Positions 50,091-59,479 of a DNA stretch of 64,000 bases are shown here, piece after piece. Numbering within the stretch: the stretch's first letter is position 1; each line of letters begins with the position of its first letter. Source of the DNA: Streptomyces anulatus. Lineage in GTDB: Bacteria > Actinomycetota > Actinomycetes > Streptomycetales > Streptomycetaceae. A model generated the notes under the pieces. The model was not told where the DNA came from. It searched no databases and saw nothing but the letters and a program-made list of their open reading frames with translations. A program made the translations under genes and the position numbers. The stretch is taken from NCBI RefSeq assembly GCF_000721175.1, contig NZ_JOEZ01000016.1, positions 434,001 through 498,000 of the forward strand. The letters run 5' to 3'.

Positions 50091-50903
50091 ATGCCGGTTC
50101 ACCCCTCCGTCCCCTTCTCCACCACCGTCGTCGCCCTCCGCCGCGCCGGCTGTGTCTTCGCCGAGGACGAGGCCCGCCTCCTCCACGAGGCCGCCACCTC
50201 CCCGGACGAACTGTCCGCCCTCATCGGGCGCCGCGCCGCCGGACTGCCGCTCGAACACGTCCTGGGCTGGGCGGACTTCCACGGCCGCCGCTACGCCGTG
50301 GACACCGGAGTCTTCGTACCCCGGCGCCGTACGGAGTTCCTGGTGGCGCAAGCCGCCGCCCTCGCACCCCGCCGGGCCGTCGTCGTCGACCTCTGCTGCG
50401 GTTCCGGCGCGCTCGGCGTCGCCCTCGCCGCCGCGTCGGACGCGGCCGAACTGCACGCCTGCGACGTCGAACCCGCCGCCGTGCGCTGCGCCCGGCGCAA
50501 CGTCGGCGACCTGGGGCAGGTCCACGAGGGCGACCTGTTCGCCCCGCTGCCCGCCGCCCTGCGCGGCCGGGTCGACGTGCTGCTGGCCAACGTCCCCTAC
50601 GTCCCCACCGGCGACGTCGAGCTGCTGCCCGTCGAGGCCCGCGTCCACGAACCGCGCGTCGCCCTGGACGGGGGCGGCGACGGGCTCGATGTCATGCGCC
50701 GGGTCGCCGCCGAAGCGCCCGAATGGCTCGCGCCCGGCGGCAGCCTGCTCGTGGAGGCGAGCGAGCGGCAGCGGGAGACGGCGGTCGAGGTCCTGCGCGC
50801 CGCCGGGCTGCGCACCCGGGTCCTGGTCTCCGAGGAGCTGTACGCCACCGTCCTCGTCGGGACGGCCGGGCGGATCACGGGAAGCGGTAGCGCGTCTGGC
50901 TGA
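50091..50903 (+). CDS. PrmC/HemK-like protein N5-glutamine methyltransferase
   Basis: The protein is 270 residues. VGWADFHGRR-type region, FVPRRRTEFLVAQAAAL, SAM-binding VVVDLCCGSGALGVALAAA and VDVLLANVPYVPTGDVELLP are the family marks. Its catalytic motif reads NVPY, not the classical NPPY of PrmC, so it may modify another target than release factors, although I recall this variant as widespread in actinobacteria. GAAAGG precedes the ATG by ~13 nt. It overlaps the convergent PPOX gene by 29 bp. Confidence 0.8.
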   Translation: MPVHPSVPFSTTVVALRRAGCVFAEDEARLLHEAATSPDELSALIGRRAAGLPLEHVLGWADFHGRRYAVDTGVFVPRRRTEFLVAQAAALAPRRAVVVDLCCGSGALGVALAAASDAAELHACDVEPAAVRCARRNVGDLGQVHEGDLFAPLPAALRGRVDVLLANVPYVPTGDVELLPVEARVHEPRVALDGGGDGLDVMRRVAAEAPEWLAPGGSLLVEASERQRETAVEVLRAAGLRTRVLVSEELYATVLVGTAGRITGSGSASG

Positions 50904-51447
50904 ACGGCTCCCCCTTGCCGAAGCCGAACGCCGTACGGGGGCGGACCGCGAACACGAGGGCGTGGCCCGCCCCCGCCTGGACGAAACCGCCGTCCTCGAC
51001 GTCGAAGTGCCAGTCGCCGCCGTACTTCGCCTCCCACTCCCGGGCCAGAGCGGTCAGCCGGCCGTGGTCCGTCACCCGGTCCGCCCGGCCCTCCACCACC
51101 ACGTCGAAGCCGGAGTTCAGGGTGTTCGCGCCCGTCGTCAGGACCACCTCGGGGTTGCCCGCCAGGTTGCGTGCCTTGCGCTCCTCCGCGCCCGTACAGA
51201 AGTGGAGGGCGCCGTCGGACCAGATGCCGATCAGCGGCGTGGCATGGGGGCGGCCGTCCGGGCGGACCGTGGACAGCCAGTACAGCGGGGCATCGGCGAG
51301 TACGGCGGCGGCCTCCGGCCACGGGCGGGCCGTCGCGCCCTCGCTGCTGTAGCGGGCGTCCAGCTCGGTCGCCGGGGAAGGGGCGGGTGCATCGGCCGGG
51401 GGTCCGGCCGGGAAACCGTCGGGCAGCGGGCTTTCGGTCGTGGACAT
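50875..51447 (-). CDS. Pyridoxamine 5'-phosphate oxidase-like (PPOX) flavin-binding protein
   Basis: The protein is 190 residues. The split-barrel fold shows LYWLSTVRPDGRPHATPLIG, ALHFCTGAEERKARNLAGNP, VVLTTGANTLNSGFDVVVEG and the C-terminal GFGKGEPFSQTRYRF. Actinobacterial PPOX proteins bind FMN or F420, and the F420 reductase gene in this window makes F420 plausible. GGAGG lies 5 nt before the ATG. Its 3' end overlaps the methyltransferase gene. Confidence 0.9.
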   Translation of the reverse strand: MSTTESPLPDGFPAGPPADAPAPSPATELDARYSSEGATARPWPEAAAVLADAPLYWLSTVRPDGRPHATPLIGIWSDGALHFCTGAEERKARNLAGNPEVVLTTGANTLNSGFDVVVEGRADRVTDHGRLTALAREWEAKYGGDWHFDVEDGGFVQAGAGHALVFAVRPRTAFGFGKGEPFSQTRYRFP

Positions 51448-51614
51448 GGTTCCTCCGCGGGGCGTCGAGGGGTGCTGTCAGGTGCTTTCCCCGGAGGTGG
51501 ACTCCGCCGCCGCCCCGAATTCATCGGCACAGGACTAGGCTCGGAGAACTGTGACGCGGCAAGGGAGCGGCCGAGCAGCCACACAGATCGGTTCGGGCGG
51601 CAGGAGAGCACGGA

Positions 51615-54611
51615 ATGACGACGGTGCCGGGGCGCAGAAGCAGTACGTTCACCAGGCTGCTGCGGCACGGATTCACCGACCCGTCCGCCGCCGAGCAGCT
51701 CCTGGGCCTGGACGCGCTGGCCTCCGTACGGTCGGATCCGGTCCTCCTGGAGGCGCTCGGGGCCACCGCAGATCCGGATCTGGCCCTGCGCGGACTGGTC
51801 CGGATCGTGGAGGCCGGGGCGGCGGACGAGCGGCAGGTGCTGCTCGACACCCTCGTCACCGCCAAGCCCCTGCGCGACCGGCTCCTCGGGGTCCTCGGCG
51901 CCTCGGAGGCGCTCGGGGACCATCTGGCCCGGCACCCGCGCGACTGGAAGGCGCTCGTCACGTACGAGGCGATCGACCTGCACCCCGGCGTCGCCGAGTT
52001 CGAGCGCGGGCTCGCCGACGCCGTCGACCCTGACTCGCTTCGGGTCGCCTACCGCCGGTGCCTGCTCACCCTCGCCGCCCGGGACGTGTGCGGGACGACC
52101 GATCTCGCCCAGACCGCCGCCGAACTGGCCGACCTCGCCACCGCCACCCTGCGCGCCGCACTCGCCATCGCCCGGACGGCCGTACCCGAGGACGCCGCGC
52201 AGTGCCGGCTCGCCGTCGTCGCGATGGGCAAGTGCGGCGGGCGGGAGCTCAACTACGTCTCCGACGTCGACGTGATCTTCGTCGGGGAGGCGCGCGATGG
52301 GGTCGACGAGACCAAGGCCATGCAGGCCGCCACCCGGATGGCCGCCCACCTGATGCGGATCTGCTCCGAGACCACCGCCGAGGGCACCATCTGGGAGGTC
52401 GACGCCAACCTCCGCCCCGAGGGCCGCAACGGTCCCCTGGTGCGCACCCTCAGCTCCCACCTCGCCTACTACCAGCGCTGGGCCAAGACCTGGGAGTTCC
52501 AGGCCCTGCTCAAGGCCCGCGCGGTGGCTGGCGACCCCGAGCTCGGCGCGGAGTACGTCGACGCGGTGTCGCCGCTCGTCTGGGGGGCCGCCGACCGGGA
52601 GAACTTCGTCCCCGACGTACAGAAGATGCGCCGCCGGGTCGTCGACAACATCCCCGCCGACCGGATCGAGCGGGAACTGAAGCTCGGCCCCGGCGGACTG
52701 CGCGACGTCGAGTTCGCCGTGCAGCTCCTCCAGTTGGTGCACGGACGCAGCGACGCGTCCCTGCGCAGCGGCTCCACCCTGGAAGCACTGCGGGCGCTCG
52801 CCGAGGGCGGGTACGTGGGGCGCGCGGACGCCGCCCAGCTCGACGAGGCGTACCGCTTCCTGCGCTCCATGGAGCACCGCATCCAGCTCTACCGGCTGCG
52901 CCGCACCCACCTGGTCCCCGAGGACGAAGGGGACCTGCGCCGGCTCGGCCGGTCGCTCGGGATGCGCACCGACCCGGTGAGCGAGGTCAACAAGGCCTGG
53001 AAGCGGCACGCCTCCGTCGTACGGCGGCTGCACGAGAAGATCTTCTACCGGCCGCTGCTGGACGCCGTCGCCCAGCTGGCCCCCGCCGAGTCCCGGCTCA
53101 GCGCCAAGGCCGCCGCGATCCGCCTGGAGGCCCTCGGGTACGCCGATCCCGCGGCCGCCCTGCGGCACCTGGAGGCCCTCTCCTCCGGGGTCTCCCGCAA
53201 GGCCGCCATCCAGCGCACCCTGCTGCCGGTGCTGCTCGGCTGGTTCGCGGACTCCGCCGACCCGGACGCCGGGCTCCTCGGCTTCCGCAAGGTGTCCGAC
53301 GCGCTCGGCAAGACCCCGTGGTACCTGCGGCTCCTGCGCGACGAGGGCGCCGCCGCGGAGAACCTCGCCCGGGTCCTCTCCGCCGGCCGCCTCGCCCCTG
53401 ACCTGCTGATGCGGGCACCGGAGGCGGTGGCGATCCTCGGCGACCCGGAGGGGCTCACGCCCCGCACCCGGGCCCACCTGGAGCAGGAGATCCTGGCCGC
53501 GGTGGGGCGTGCCGGGGACGCGGAGTCGGCCGTCGCGGTGGTGCGCGGGGTGCGCCGCCGTGAACTGTTCCGCACGACGGCCGCCGACCTCATCGGCTCG
53601 TACGGCACCGAGGACAACCCCGCCGAGCAGGACCACGGGGCGCTCGTCGACCGCGTCGGCTCGGCCGTCACCGACCTGAACGCCGCCACCATCGCGGGCG
53701 CGCTGCGGGCCGCGGTCCGCGCGCAGTGGGGTGACACGCTGCCGACCCGGTTCGCGGTCATCGGCATGGGCCGCTTCGGCGGACACGAACTGAGTTACGG
53801 CTCCGACGCCGACGTACTCTTCGTCCACCGGCCGCGCGAGGGCGTCGGCGACGAGGAGGCGGCCCGGGCCGCCAACACGGTCGTCGGTGAGATGCGCAGG
53901 CTCCTGCAGCTGCCTACCGCCGATCCGCCGCTGCTGATCGACGCCGACCTGCGGCCCGAGGGCAAGACGGGGCCGCTGGCCCGGACGCTGAAGTCGTACG
54001 AGGCCTACTACCGGCGCTGGTCGCTGGTCTGGGAGAGCCAGGCGCTGCTGCGGGCCGAACCGGTCGCGGGCGACGAGGAGCTGGGGCGCGACTTCATCGA
54101 GCTCGTCGATCCGCTGCGGTATCCGGTGGAAGGCCTCGGCGAGGACGCCGTACGCGAGATCCGCCGGCTCAAGGCACGGATGGAGTCCGAGCGGATGCCG
54201 CGCGGCGCGGACCCCACGCTCCACGCGAAGCTGGGGCGGGGCGGGCTGAGCGACGTCGAGTGGACCGTGCAGCTGATGCAGATGCAGCACGGGTGGGCGG
54301 AGCCCGGGCTGCGTACGACGCGTACGCGCGAGGCGCTGGCCGCCGCGTGTGCGGCGGGACTGATTCCGGCGGAGGACGCGCAGACGCTGGACGAGGCGTG
54401 GGTGCTGGCCACCCGGGTGCGCAACGCGGTGATGCTGGTGCGGGGGAGGGCGGGCGACACGTTCCCGTCCGAGGCGCGGGAGATGACGGCGGTGGGGCGG
54501 TACCTGGGGTACGAGCCGGGGCATGTCGGGGACATGCTGGACGACTACCGGCGGATCACCAGGAGGGCTCGGGCGGTGGTGGAGGAGCGGTTCTACGGGG
54601 CGGCGCCCTAG
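51615..54611 (+). CDS. glnE: Bifunctional glutamine synthetase adenylyltransferase/adenylyl-removing enzyme
   Basis: The protein is 998 residues, full length. Two nucleotidyltransferase modules are clear: the deadenylylase core GGRELNYVSDVDVIFVG (~210) and the adenylylase core GGHELSYGSDADVLFVH (~722), each followed by a regulatory helical region and the DLRPEG motif (DANLRPEGRNGPL, DADLRPEGKTGPL). It controls GlnA by AMP attachment under nitrogen signals. AGGAG lies 9 nt before the ATG. The nearby glnA2 does not appear to be its substrate. Confidence 0.96.
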   Translation: MTTVPGRRSSTFTRLLRHGFTDPSAAEQLLGLDALASVRSDPVLLEALGATADPDLALRGLVRIVEAGAADERQVLLDTLVTAKPLRDRLLGVLGASEALGDHLARHPRDWKALVTYEAIDLHPGVAEFERGLADAVDPDSLRVAYRRCLLTLAARDVCGTTDLAQTAAELADLATATLRAALAIARTAVPEDAAQCRLAVVAMGKCGGRELNYVSDVDVIFVGEARDGVDETKAMQAATRMAAHLMRICSETTAEGTIWEVDANLRPEGRNGPLVRTLSSHLAYYQRWAKTWEFQALLKARAVAGDPELGAEYVDAVSPLVWGAADRENFVPDVQKMRRRVVDNIPADRIERELKLGPGGLRDVEFAVQLLQLVHGRSDASLRSGSTLEALRALAEGGYVGRADAAQLDEAYRFLRSMEHRIQLYRLRRTHLVPEDEGDLRRLGRSLGMRTDPVSEVNKAWKRHASVVRRLHEKIFYRPLLDAVAQLAPAESRLSAKAAAIRLEALGYADPAAALRHLEALSSGVSRKAAIQRTLLPVLLGWFADSADPDAGLLGFRKVSDALGKTPWYLRLLRDEGAAAENLARVLSAGRLAPDLLMRAPEAVAILGDPEGLTPRTRAHLEQEILAAVGRAGDAESAVAVVRGVRRRELFRTTAADLIGSYGTEDNPAEQDHGALVDRVGSAVTDLNAATIAGALRAAVRAQWGDTLPTRFAVIGMGRFGGHELSYGSDADVLFVHRPREGVGDEEAARAANTVVGEMRRLLQLPTADPPLLIDADLRPEGKTGPLARTLKSYEAYYRRWSLVWESQALLRAEPVAGDEELGRDFIELVDPLRYPVEGLGEDAVREIRRLKARMESERMPRGADPTLHAKLGRGGLSDVEWTVQLMQMQHGWAEPGLRTTRTREALAAACAAGLIPAEDAQTLDEAWVLATRVRNAVMLVRGRAGDTFPSEAREMTAVGRYLGYEPGHVGDMLDDYRRITRRARAVVEERFYGAAP

Positions 54612-54621
54612 GTGTTCCGTC

Positions 54622-54638
54622 CCGGGGCCGGGCCCCGG
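54622..54638. terminator. Hairpin after glnE
   Basis: CCGGGGC-CGG-GCCCCGG, 10 nt past the glnE stop. Confidence 0.6.
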
Positions 54639-54639
54639 C

Positions 54640-54700
54640 GCTGTCGGACTGCTTCGCCCCGGTCCCCGCTCCTCAAGCGCCGGAGGGGCTGGATTTCCGG
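54640..54700. repeat. Dispersed intergenic repeat, second copy
   Basis: Contains the inverted copy of the 23-bp core seen at 26304-26326 (54664-54686, identical). Confidence 0.75.
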
Positions 54701-54707
54701 GCCACCG

Positions 54708-55709
54708 CTACGGTCTCCGCGAGCCGGCCGTCTCCGTCTCCGCCTCCGGAGCGGTCTCCGGCTCCGGCTTCGCTTTCGGCTCCGGCTCGGGTTCCGAGGC
54801 CGGGCGTGGCAGCCGGGCGGCGCGCAGCCTGGTCAGCCGGCTGTTCCCGTTCCCGGCGGGCACGCACTTCGGCAGCCGGTGCGGCAGCGAGCCGTACCAG
54901 ACGCGGGAGACGGTGTAACCGAACGCCAGGCAGATCATGCCGCCGACCGCGTCCAGCCAGAAGTGGTTGGCGGTGGCCACGATGACGACCAGGGTGAGCG
55001 TCGGGTAGAGCAGGCCCAGAATGCGGGCCCAGGGCGCCGAGGCCAGGGCGAAGATCGTCAGACCGCACCAGAGCGACCAGCCGATGTGCATCGACGGCAT
55101 CGCCGCGTACTGGTTCGACATGTTCTTGAAGTCGCCCGAGGCCATCGAGCCCCACGTCTCGTGCAGGAGCACGGTGTCGATGAAGTTCGCACCGTTCATG
55201 AGACGGGGTGGCGCCAGTGGGTAGAGGTAGTAGCCGAGCAGGGCCACTGCCGTCGTCGCGAAGAGGACCAGCCGGGTCGCCGCGTAACGGCCCGGGTGGC
55301 GGCGGAACAGCCAGACGAGGACGCCGATGGTCACGACGAAGTGCAGCGTCGCGTAGTAGTAGTTCATCGACACGATCAGCCATGTCACGGAATTGACCGC
55401 GTGATTGACCGTTTCCTCGAAGGCGAGGCCCAGGGACTTCTCCGCCGACCAGATCCAGTCCGCGTTGCTCAGAGCCGCCGCCTTCTGCTCCGGAACGGCG
55501 TTGCGCACGAGCGAATACAGCCAGTAACTGACCGCGATGAGCAGGATCTCGAACCAGAGCCGGGGGCGGCGGGGGGCCCGCAGCGAGCGGAACCGGGCCG
55601 GCCAGCCGGCCTTCTCCGTCCTGTCGGCCGTCATGGGTGAAGGACCGGCCGTCGACCGGCCTTCCTGTGCTGTCACCTGTGTTTCACCCATAGGCAGAGA
55701 GTCTTCCAT
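54708..55709 (-). CDS. PAP2-family membrane phosphatase (Aur1/Ipt1-like)
   Basis: The protein is 333 residues with six membrane segments. The catalytic sites are YAAMPSMHIGWSLW (C2: S-M-H) and NHFWLDAVGGMI (C3: H-x3-D). Upstream are NYYYATLHFVVTIGVLVW and GYYLYPLAPPRLM. This is the inositol-phosphoceramide-synthase-like branch, which handles lipid headgroups. The C-terminus carries an EP repeat tail (SEPEPEPKAKPEPETAPEAE). AGGGG lies 7 nt before the ATG at 55709, so upstream starts are not used. Confidence 0.9.
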   Translation of the reverse strand: MEDSLPMGETQVTAQEGRSTAGPSPMTADRTEKAGWPARFRSLRAPRRPRLWFEILLIAVSYWLYSLVRNAVPEQKAAALSNADWIWSAEKSLGLAFEETVNHAVNSVTWLIVSMNYYYATLHFVVTIGVLVWLFRRHPGRYAATRLVLFATTAVALLGYYLYPLAPPRLMNGANFIDTVLLHETWGSMASGDFKNMSNQYAAMPSMHIGWSLWCGLTIFALASAPWARILGLLYPTLTLVVIVATANHFWLDAVGGMICLAFGYTVSRVWYGSLPHRLPKCVPAGNGNSRLTRLRAARLPRPASEPEPEPKAKPEPETAPEAETETAGSRRP

Positions 55710-55767
55710 AGTGATTCCCCTGCCCTCGATCATCCTCCGGTCGGGTTCCGGCCGCACATCCTGCACC

Positions 55768-56811
55768 TCAAGGACGAGAGTGGGACCCTGAGCCGCCTGC
55801 GGGTCCGGAGGCCGTCGAGCCGCGGACCACCAGCTCGGGCATGAAGACGAATTCGCTGTGCGGGGCCGGGGTTCCGCCGATCTCCTCCAGGAGCGTGCGC
55901 ACCGCGGCCTGACCCATCGCCGTCACCGGCTGCCGGATCGTCGTCAGCGGCGGGTCCGTGAACGCTATGAGCGGCGAGTCGTCGTAGCCCACCACCGACA
56001 GATCGCGCGGCACCTCCTTCGACAGCCGGCGGGCCGCCCGGATCGCCCCGAGCGCCATCATGTCGCTCGCGCACACGACCGCCGTGCAGCCGCGCTCCAT
56101 CAGGGCGGAGGCGGCGGCCTGACCGCCCTCCAAGGTGTACAGGGAGTGCTGGATCAACTCCTCCACCTCGTCGGCGGCGAGTCCCAGCTGCTCCCGCATC
56201 GTGGAGTGGAAGCCCTCGATCTTGCGGAGCACCGGCACGAAGCGCTTGGGCCCGACCGCGAGGCCGATACGGGTGTGGCCGAGGGAGACCAGGTGCGTCA
56301 CCGCGAGCCTCATCGCCGCCCGGTCGTCCGGGGAGATGAAGGGGGCCTGCACCTTGGCGGAGAAGCCGTTCACCAGGACGAAGGGGACGCCCTGGCCGCG
56401 CAGTTGCTCGTAACGCTGCATGTCGGCCGAGGTGTCCGCGTGCAGCCCCGAGACGAAGATGATGCCGGAAACGCCCCGGTCCACCAGCATTTCGGTGAGT
56501 TCGTCCTCGGTGGAGCCGCCGGGGGTCTGGGTCGCCAGCACCGGGGTGTAGCCCTGCCGGGTCAGCGCCTGGCCGATCACCTGCGCCAGCGCCGGGAAGA
56601 TCGGGTTCTCCAGCTCCGGGGTGATCAGGCCGACCAGCCCCGCGCTGCGCCTGCGCAGCCGCACCGGGCGTTCGTACCCCAGGACGTCGAGCGCCGCGAG
56701 GACGGATTCGCGGGTGGTCGCCGCGACTCCGGGCTTGCCGTTCAGGACCCGGCTGACCGTTGCTTCGCTGACCCCCGCCTGAGTTGCGATATCGGCAAGC
56801 CGTGCGGTCAT
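55768..56811 (-). CDS. malR: LacI-family repressor of the maltose operon
   Basis: The protein is 347 residues. The HTH reads RLADIATQAGVSEATVSRVL and NGKPGVAATTRESV, with the hinge helix following. The periplasmic-binding-like core contains IIFVSGLHADTSADMQRYEQ and VGYDDSPLIAFTDPPLTTIR. MalR represses malEFG in the absence of maltose or maltotriose. It is divergent from malE, and CTTGC/GCAAG sites lie between them. The second LacI at 62.2 kb has an almost identical HTH. Confidence 0.93.
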   Translation of the reverse strand: MTARLADIATQAGVSEATVSRVLNGKPGVAATTRESVLAALDVLGYERPVRLRRRSAGLVGLITPELENPIFPALAQVIGQALTRQGYTPVLATQTPGGSTEDELTEMLVDRGVSGIIFVSGLHADTSADMQRYEQLRGQGVPFVLVNGFSAKVQAPFISPDDRAAMRLAVTHLVSLGHTRIGLAVGPKRFVPVLRKIEGFHSTMREQLGLAADEVEELIQHSLYTLEGGQAAASALMERGCTAVVCASDMMALGAIRAARRLSKEVPRDLSVVGYDDSPLIAFTDPPLTTIRQPVTAMGQAAVRTLLEEIGGTPAPHSEFVFMPELVVRGSTASGPAGGSGSHSRP

Positions 56812-56910
56812 GGGATGGGACTGTACCGGGCCCGTGTCGGATTGCCCACCGTGCGCGGGGTGGTGCGGAGGTGCTGCGGGGGAGGTCGTCGGCGGGGTTT
56901 CCGGCAATGT

Positions 56911-56927
56911 CTTGCAAGGACTTGCGG
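56911..56927. promoter_or_regulatory. MalR-site-like sequence (malR side)
   Basis: CTTGCAAG palindrome followed by ACTTGCGG, ~100 bp from malR. Same half-site as the malE and amylase operators. Confidence 0.5.
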
Positions 56928-57020
56928 CCCTGGATCGCGGACTGCGGTCGGATCGTCGCACTGCGGATATGTCGTGCCCCGCCTGTCCCTGCCAGGGATG
57001 AGCGACGTCCGTCAAGGGGC

Positions 57021-57085
57021 TTGACGGCAACCTTGAGGACACGCGAATGTAACGATCACCAGGGCTTGCAGAAATCTTCCGCAAG
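57021..57085 (+). promoter_or_regulatory. malE promoter and MalR operator
   Basis: TTGACG (57021-57026) and GAATGT (57045-57050) are 18 bp apart. CTTGC (57065-57069) and GCAAG (57081-57085), an inverted pair around an 11-nt centre, follow just past the expected transcription start, where a bound repressor would block elongation. The rest of the gap 56812-57168 shows no gene. Confidence 0.55.
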
Positions 57086-57168
57086 GTCTTTCGGTCGTCT
57101 TTCATCCTTGTTACGTTCACGTCGACCCGGCGCCGCGACGGAGCGGTACGGCAGTTGAAGGAGTTCAG

Positions 57169-58440
57169 ATGCGACGTGGCATAACGGCCACCGCCCTGGT
57201 CGCGGCCCTGGCGCTCGCGGCGACCGCCTGCGGCAGCGACGACGAGACCGGCGGCGGCAAGAGCTCGGGCGAGCTCTCCGGCACGGTGACCTGGTGGGAC
57301 ACCTCCAGCGTCGGCAGCGAGGACAAGGTCTTCAAGAAGCTGGCCGAAGGCTTCGAGAAGCAGCACCCGAAGGTCGACGTCAAGTACGTCAACGTGCCCT
57401 TCGGTGAGGCGCAGAACAAGTTCAAGAACGCCGCCCAGGCCGGCGGCGGCGCCCCCGACGTGATCCGCTCCGAGGTCGCCTGGACGCCGGACTTCGCGAA
57501 CCTCGGCTACCTGGCCTCGCTGGACGGCACCCCCGCCCTGAAGAACCAGGACGACTTCCTCAAGCAGGCCGTCGCGTCCACCGAGTACGAGGGCAAGACC
57601 TACGCCGTCCCGCAGGTCATCGACTCCATGGGCATCTTCTACAACAAGAAGCTGTTCAAGGAGGCCGGCGTCGAGGCGCCCGCCGACCTGGACGACCTCA
57701 AGACCGTGGCCAAGAAGATCAAGGCCAAGACCGGCAAGACCGGTCTCTACCTGCGCGGCGACGACCCGTACTACTTCCTCTCCTTCCTGTACGGCGAGGG
57801 CGGCGACATGGTCGACGCCGGCTCCAAGACCGTCACCGTGGACAAGCCCGAGGGCGTCAAGGCGTTCAAGGCGGTCAAGGCCCTGGTCGACGACGGCACC
57901 GCGAAGACGGATGCCTCGGACGGCTGGGAGAACATGATGCAGTCGTTCAAGAACGGCGACGTCGCGATGATGATCAACGGCCCCTGGGCCGTCGCCGACA
58001 CCCTGACCGGCAAGGAGTTCACGGACAAGGACAACCTGGGCGTCGCCCCGGTCCCGGCCGGCTCCGCCGCCCAGGGTGCCCCGCAGGGCGGCCACAACCT
58101 CGCCGTCTACGCGGGCTCCAAGAACCTCGACGCCTCGTACGCCTTCGTCGAGTACATGACGTCCGTGGACAGCCAGGCCACCGCCGCCGGCGAGCTGAAC
58201 CTGCTGCCGACCCGCACCTCCGTGTACGCCAAGAAGGAAGCGGTCGACAGCGAGATCGTCGGCTTCTTCAAGCCGGTCGTCGAGACCGCCGTCGAGCGCC
58301 CGTGGATCCCCGAGGGCGGCAGCCTCTTCGAGCCGCTGCGCGTCGAGTACACCAAGGTCCTCACCGGCCAGACCACGCCGGAGAAGGCCGCCAAGTCGAC
58401 CGGCGACTCCTACCGCAAGCTCCTCGAGGGCTGGAAGTAA
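57169..58440 (+). CDS. malE: Maltose/maltodextrin-binding lipoprotein
   Basis: The protein is 423 residues with a lipobox (ALALAATAC|GSDD). The mature part is a family 1 solute-binding protein: GTVTWWDTSSVGSEDKVFKK, VDVKYVNVPFGEAQNKFKNA, YAVPQVIDSMGIFYNKKLFK, YFLSFLYGEGG and MMINGPWAVADTLTG. It delivers sugars to MalFG; the ATPase is presumably the shared MsiK encoded elsewhere, as known in Streptomyces. AAGGAG lies 6 nt before the ATG. First gene of the malEFG operon. Confidence 0.95.
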   Translation: MRRGITATALVAALALAATACGSDDETGGGKSSGELSGTVTWWDTSSVGSEDKVFKKLAEGFEKQHPKVDVKYVNVPFGEAQNKFKNAAQAGGGAPDVIRSEVAWTPDFANLGYLASLDGTPALKNQDDFLKQAVASTEYEGKTYAVPQVIDSMGIFYNKKLFKEAGVEAPADLDDLKTVAKKIKAKTGKTGLYLRGDDPYYFLSFLYGEGGDMVDAGSKTVTVDKPEGVKAFKAVKALVDDGTAKTDASDGWENMMQSFKNGDVAMMINGPWAVADTLTGKEFTDKDNLGVAPVPAGSAAQGAPQGGHNLAVYAGSKNLDASYAFVEYMTSVDSQATAAGELNLLPTRTSVYAKKEAVDSEIVGFFKPVVETAVERPWIPEGGSLFEPLRVEYTKVLTGQTTPEKAAKSTGDSYRKLLEGWK

Positions 58441-58459
58441 CAGGAAGGTTGGCCGACTG

Positions 58460-59479
58460 ATGGCTGTCCACACCAGCCAGTCGGTGGTGAAGGCCGCGGG
58501 CGGAAACGTCGCCCGCGGCCGGAGCCGCGGTACTGGCACCCCACCACCGAAGCCCGGCCGGATCCGGCGGGCCCTGTCGGTCCACTGGTACGCCTGGGCC
58601 ATGGTCGCCCCGGTCGTCGTCGTGATCGGCGTGATCATCGGCTATCCGCTGGTCCGCGGCATCTACCTCTCGATGACCGACGCCGACGAGCGCAACGTCG
58701 CACGCTCCATCGGCGTCAACGAGATCCCCGCCACCTACGAGTTCGTCGGCGCGGACAACTACATCGACGCGCTGACCGGCTCGCAGTTCCTCGGCACGCT
58801 CGGCTGGACGCTGGTGTGGACCGTCTCCTGCGTGAGCGTCACGTTCGTCCTCGGCATGGCCCTGGCGAACATCCTCAACCGCCGCATCGCCGGACGCTCC
58901 GCCTACCGCATGGCCCTCATCCTGCCCTGGGCCATCCCCGGCTTCGTCTCCGTCTTCGCCTGGCGCTTCCTCTACAACGAGGAGCGCGGTCTGCTCAACA
59001 AAGTCCTCGGCGGCGCCGGCATCGACGCCGTACCGTGGCTGAACGACCCGTCCTGGGCCAAGTTCGCGGTCATCGCCGTCAACGTCTGGCTCGGCATCCC
59101 GTTCATGATGGTCGCCCTCCTCGGCGGACTCCAGTCCATCCCCTCCGAGCAGTACGAGGCGGCCGAGATGGACGGCGCCACCGCCTGGCAGCGCTTCCGC
59201 CACATCACGCTGCCGGGACTGCGCCCGGTCTCCACCACGGTGGTCCTGCTCTCCACCATCTGGACCTTCAACATGTTCCCGGTGATCTTCCTGCTGACCC
59301 GCGGCGGACCCGGCGAGGCCACCCAGATCCTCGTGACCCAGGCCTACAAGTTCTCCTTCGAGATCAGCCCGCGCGACTACGCGCAGTCCTCCACCTGGGG
59401 CGTGCTGATCCTCGTACTCCTGATGCTCTTCGCCGTCGTCTACCGGCGAGTCCTGCGCTCCCAGGGAGACAACTGGTGA
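58460..59479 (+). CDS. malF: Maltose ABC transporter permease MalF
   Basis: The protein is 339 residues with six membrane helices after a ~40-residue basic leader. The permease signature loop EAAEMDGATAWQRFRHITLP (EAA-G) is intact. The N-terminal extension seen in enterobacterial MalF is absent. It lies 19 bp after malE with AGGAAGG, and overlaps malG by 4 nt (GTGA). Confidence 0.95.
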   Translation: MAVHTSQSVVKAAGGNVARGRSRGTGTPPPKPGRIRRALSVHWYAWAMVAPVVVVIGVIIGYPLVRGIYLSMTDADERNVARSIGVNEIPATYEFVGADNYIDALTGSQFLGTLGWTLVWTVSCVSVTFVLGMALANILNRRIAGRSAYRMALILPWAIPGFVSVFAWRFLYNEERGLLNKVLGGAGIDAVPWLNDPSWAKFAVIAVNVWLGIPFMMVALLGGLQSIPSEQYEAAEMDGATAWQRFRHITLPGLRPVSTTVVLLSTIWTFNMFPVIFLLTRGGPGEATQILVTQAYKFSFEISPRDYAQSSTWGVLILVLLMLFAVVYRRVLRSQGDNW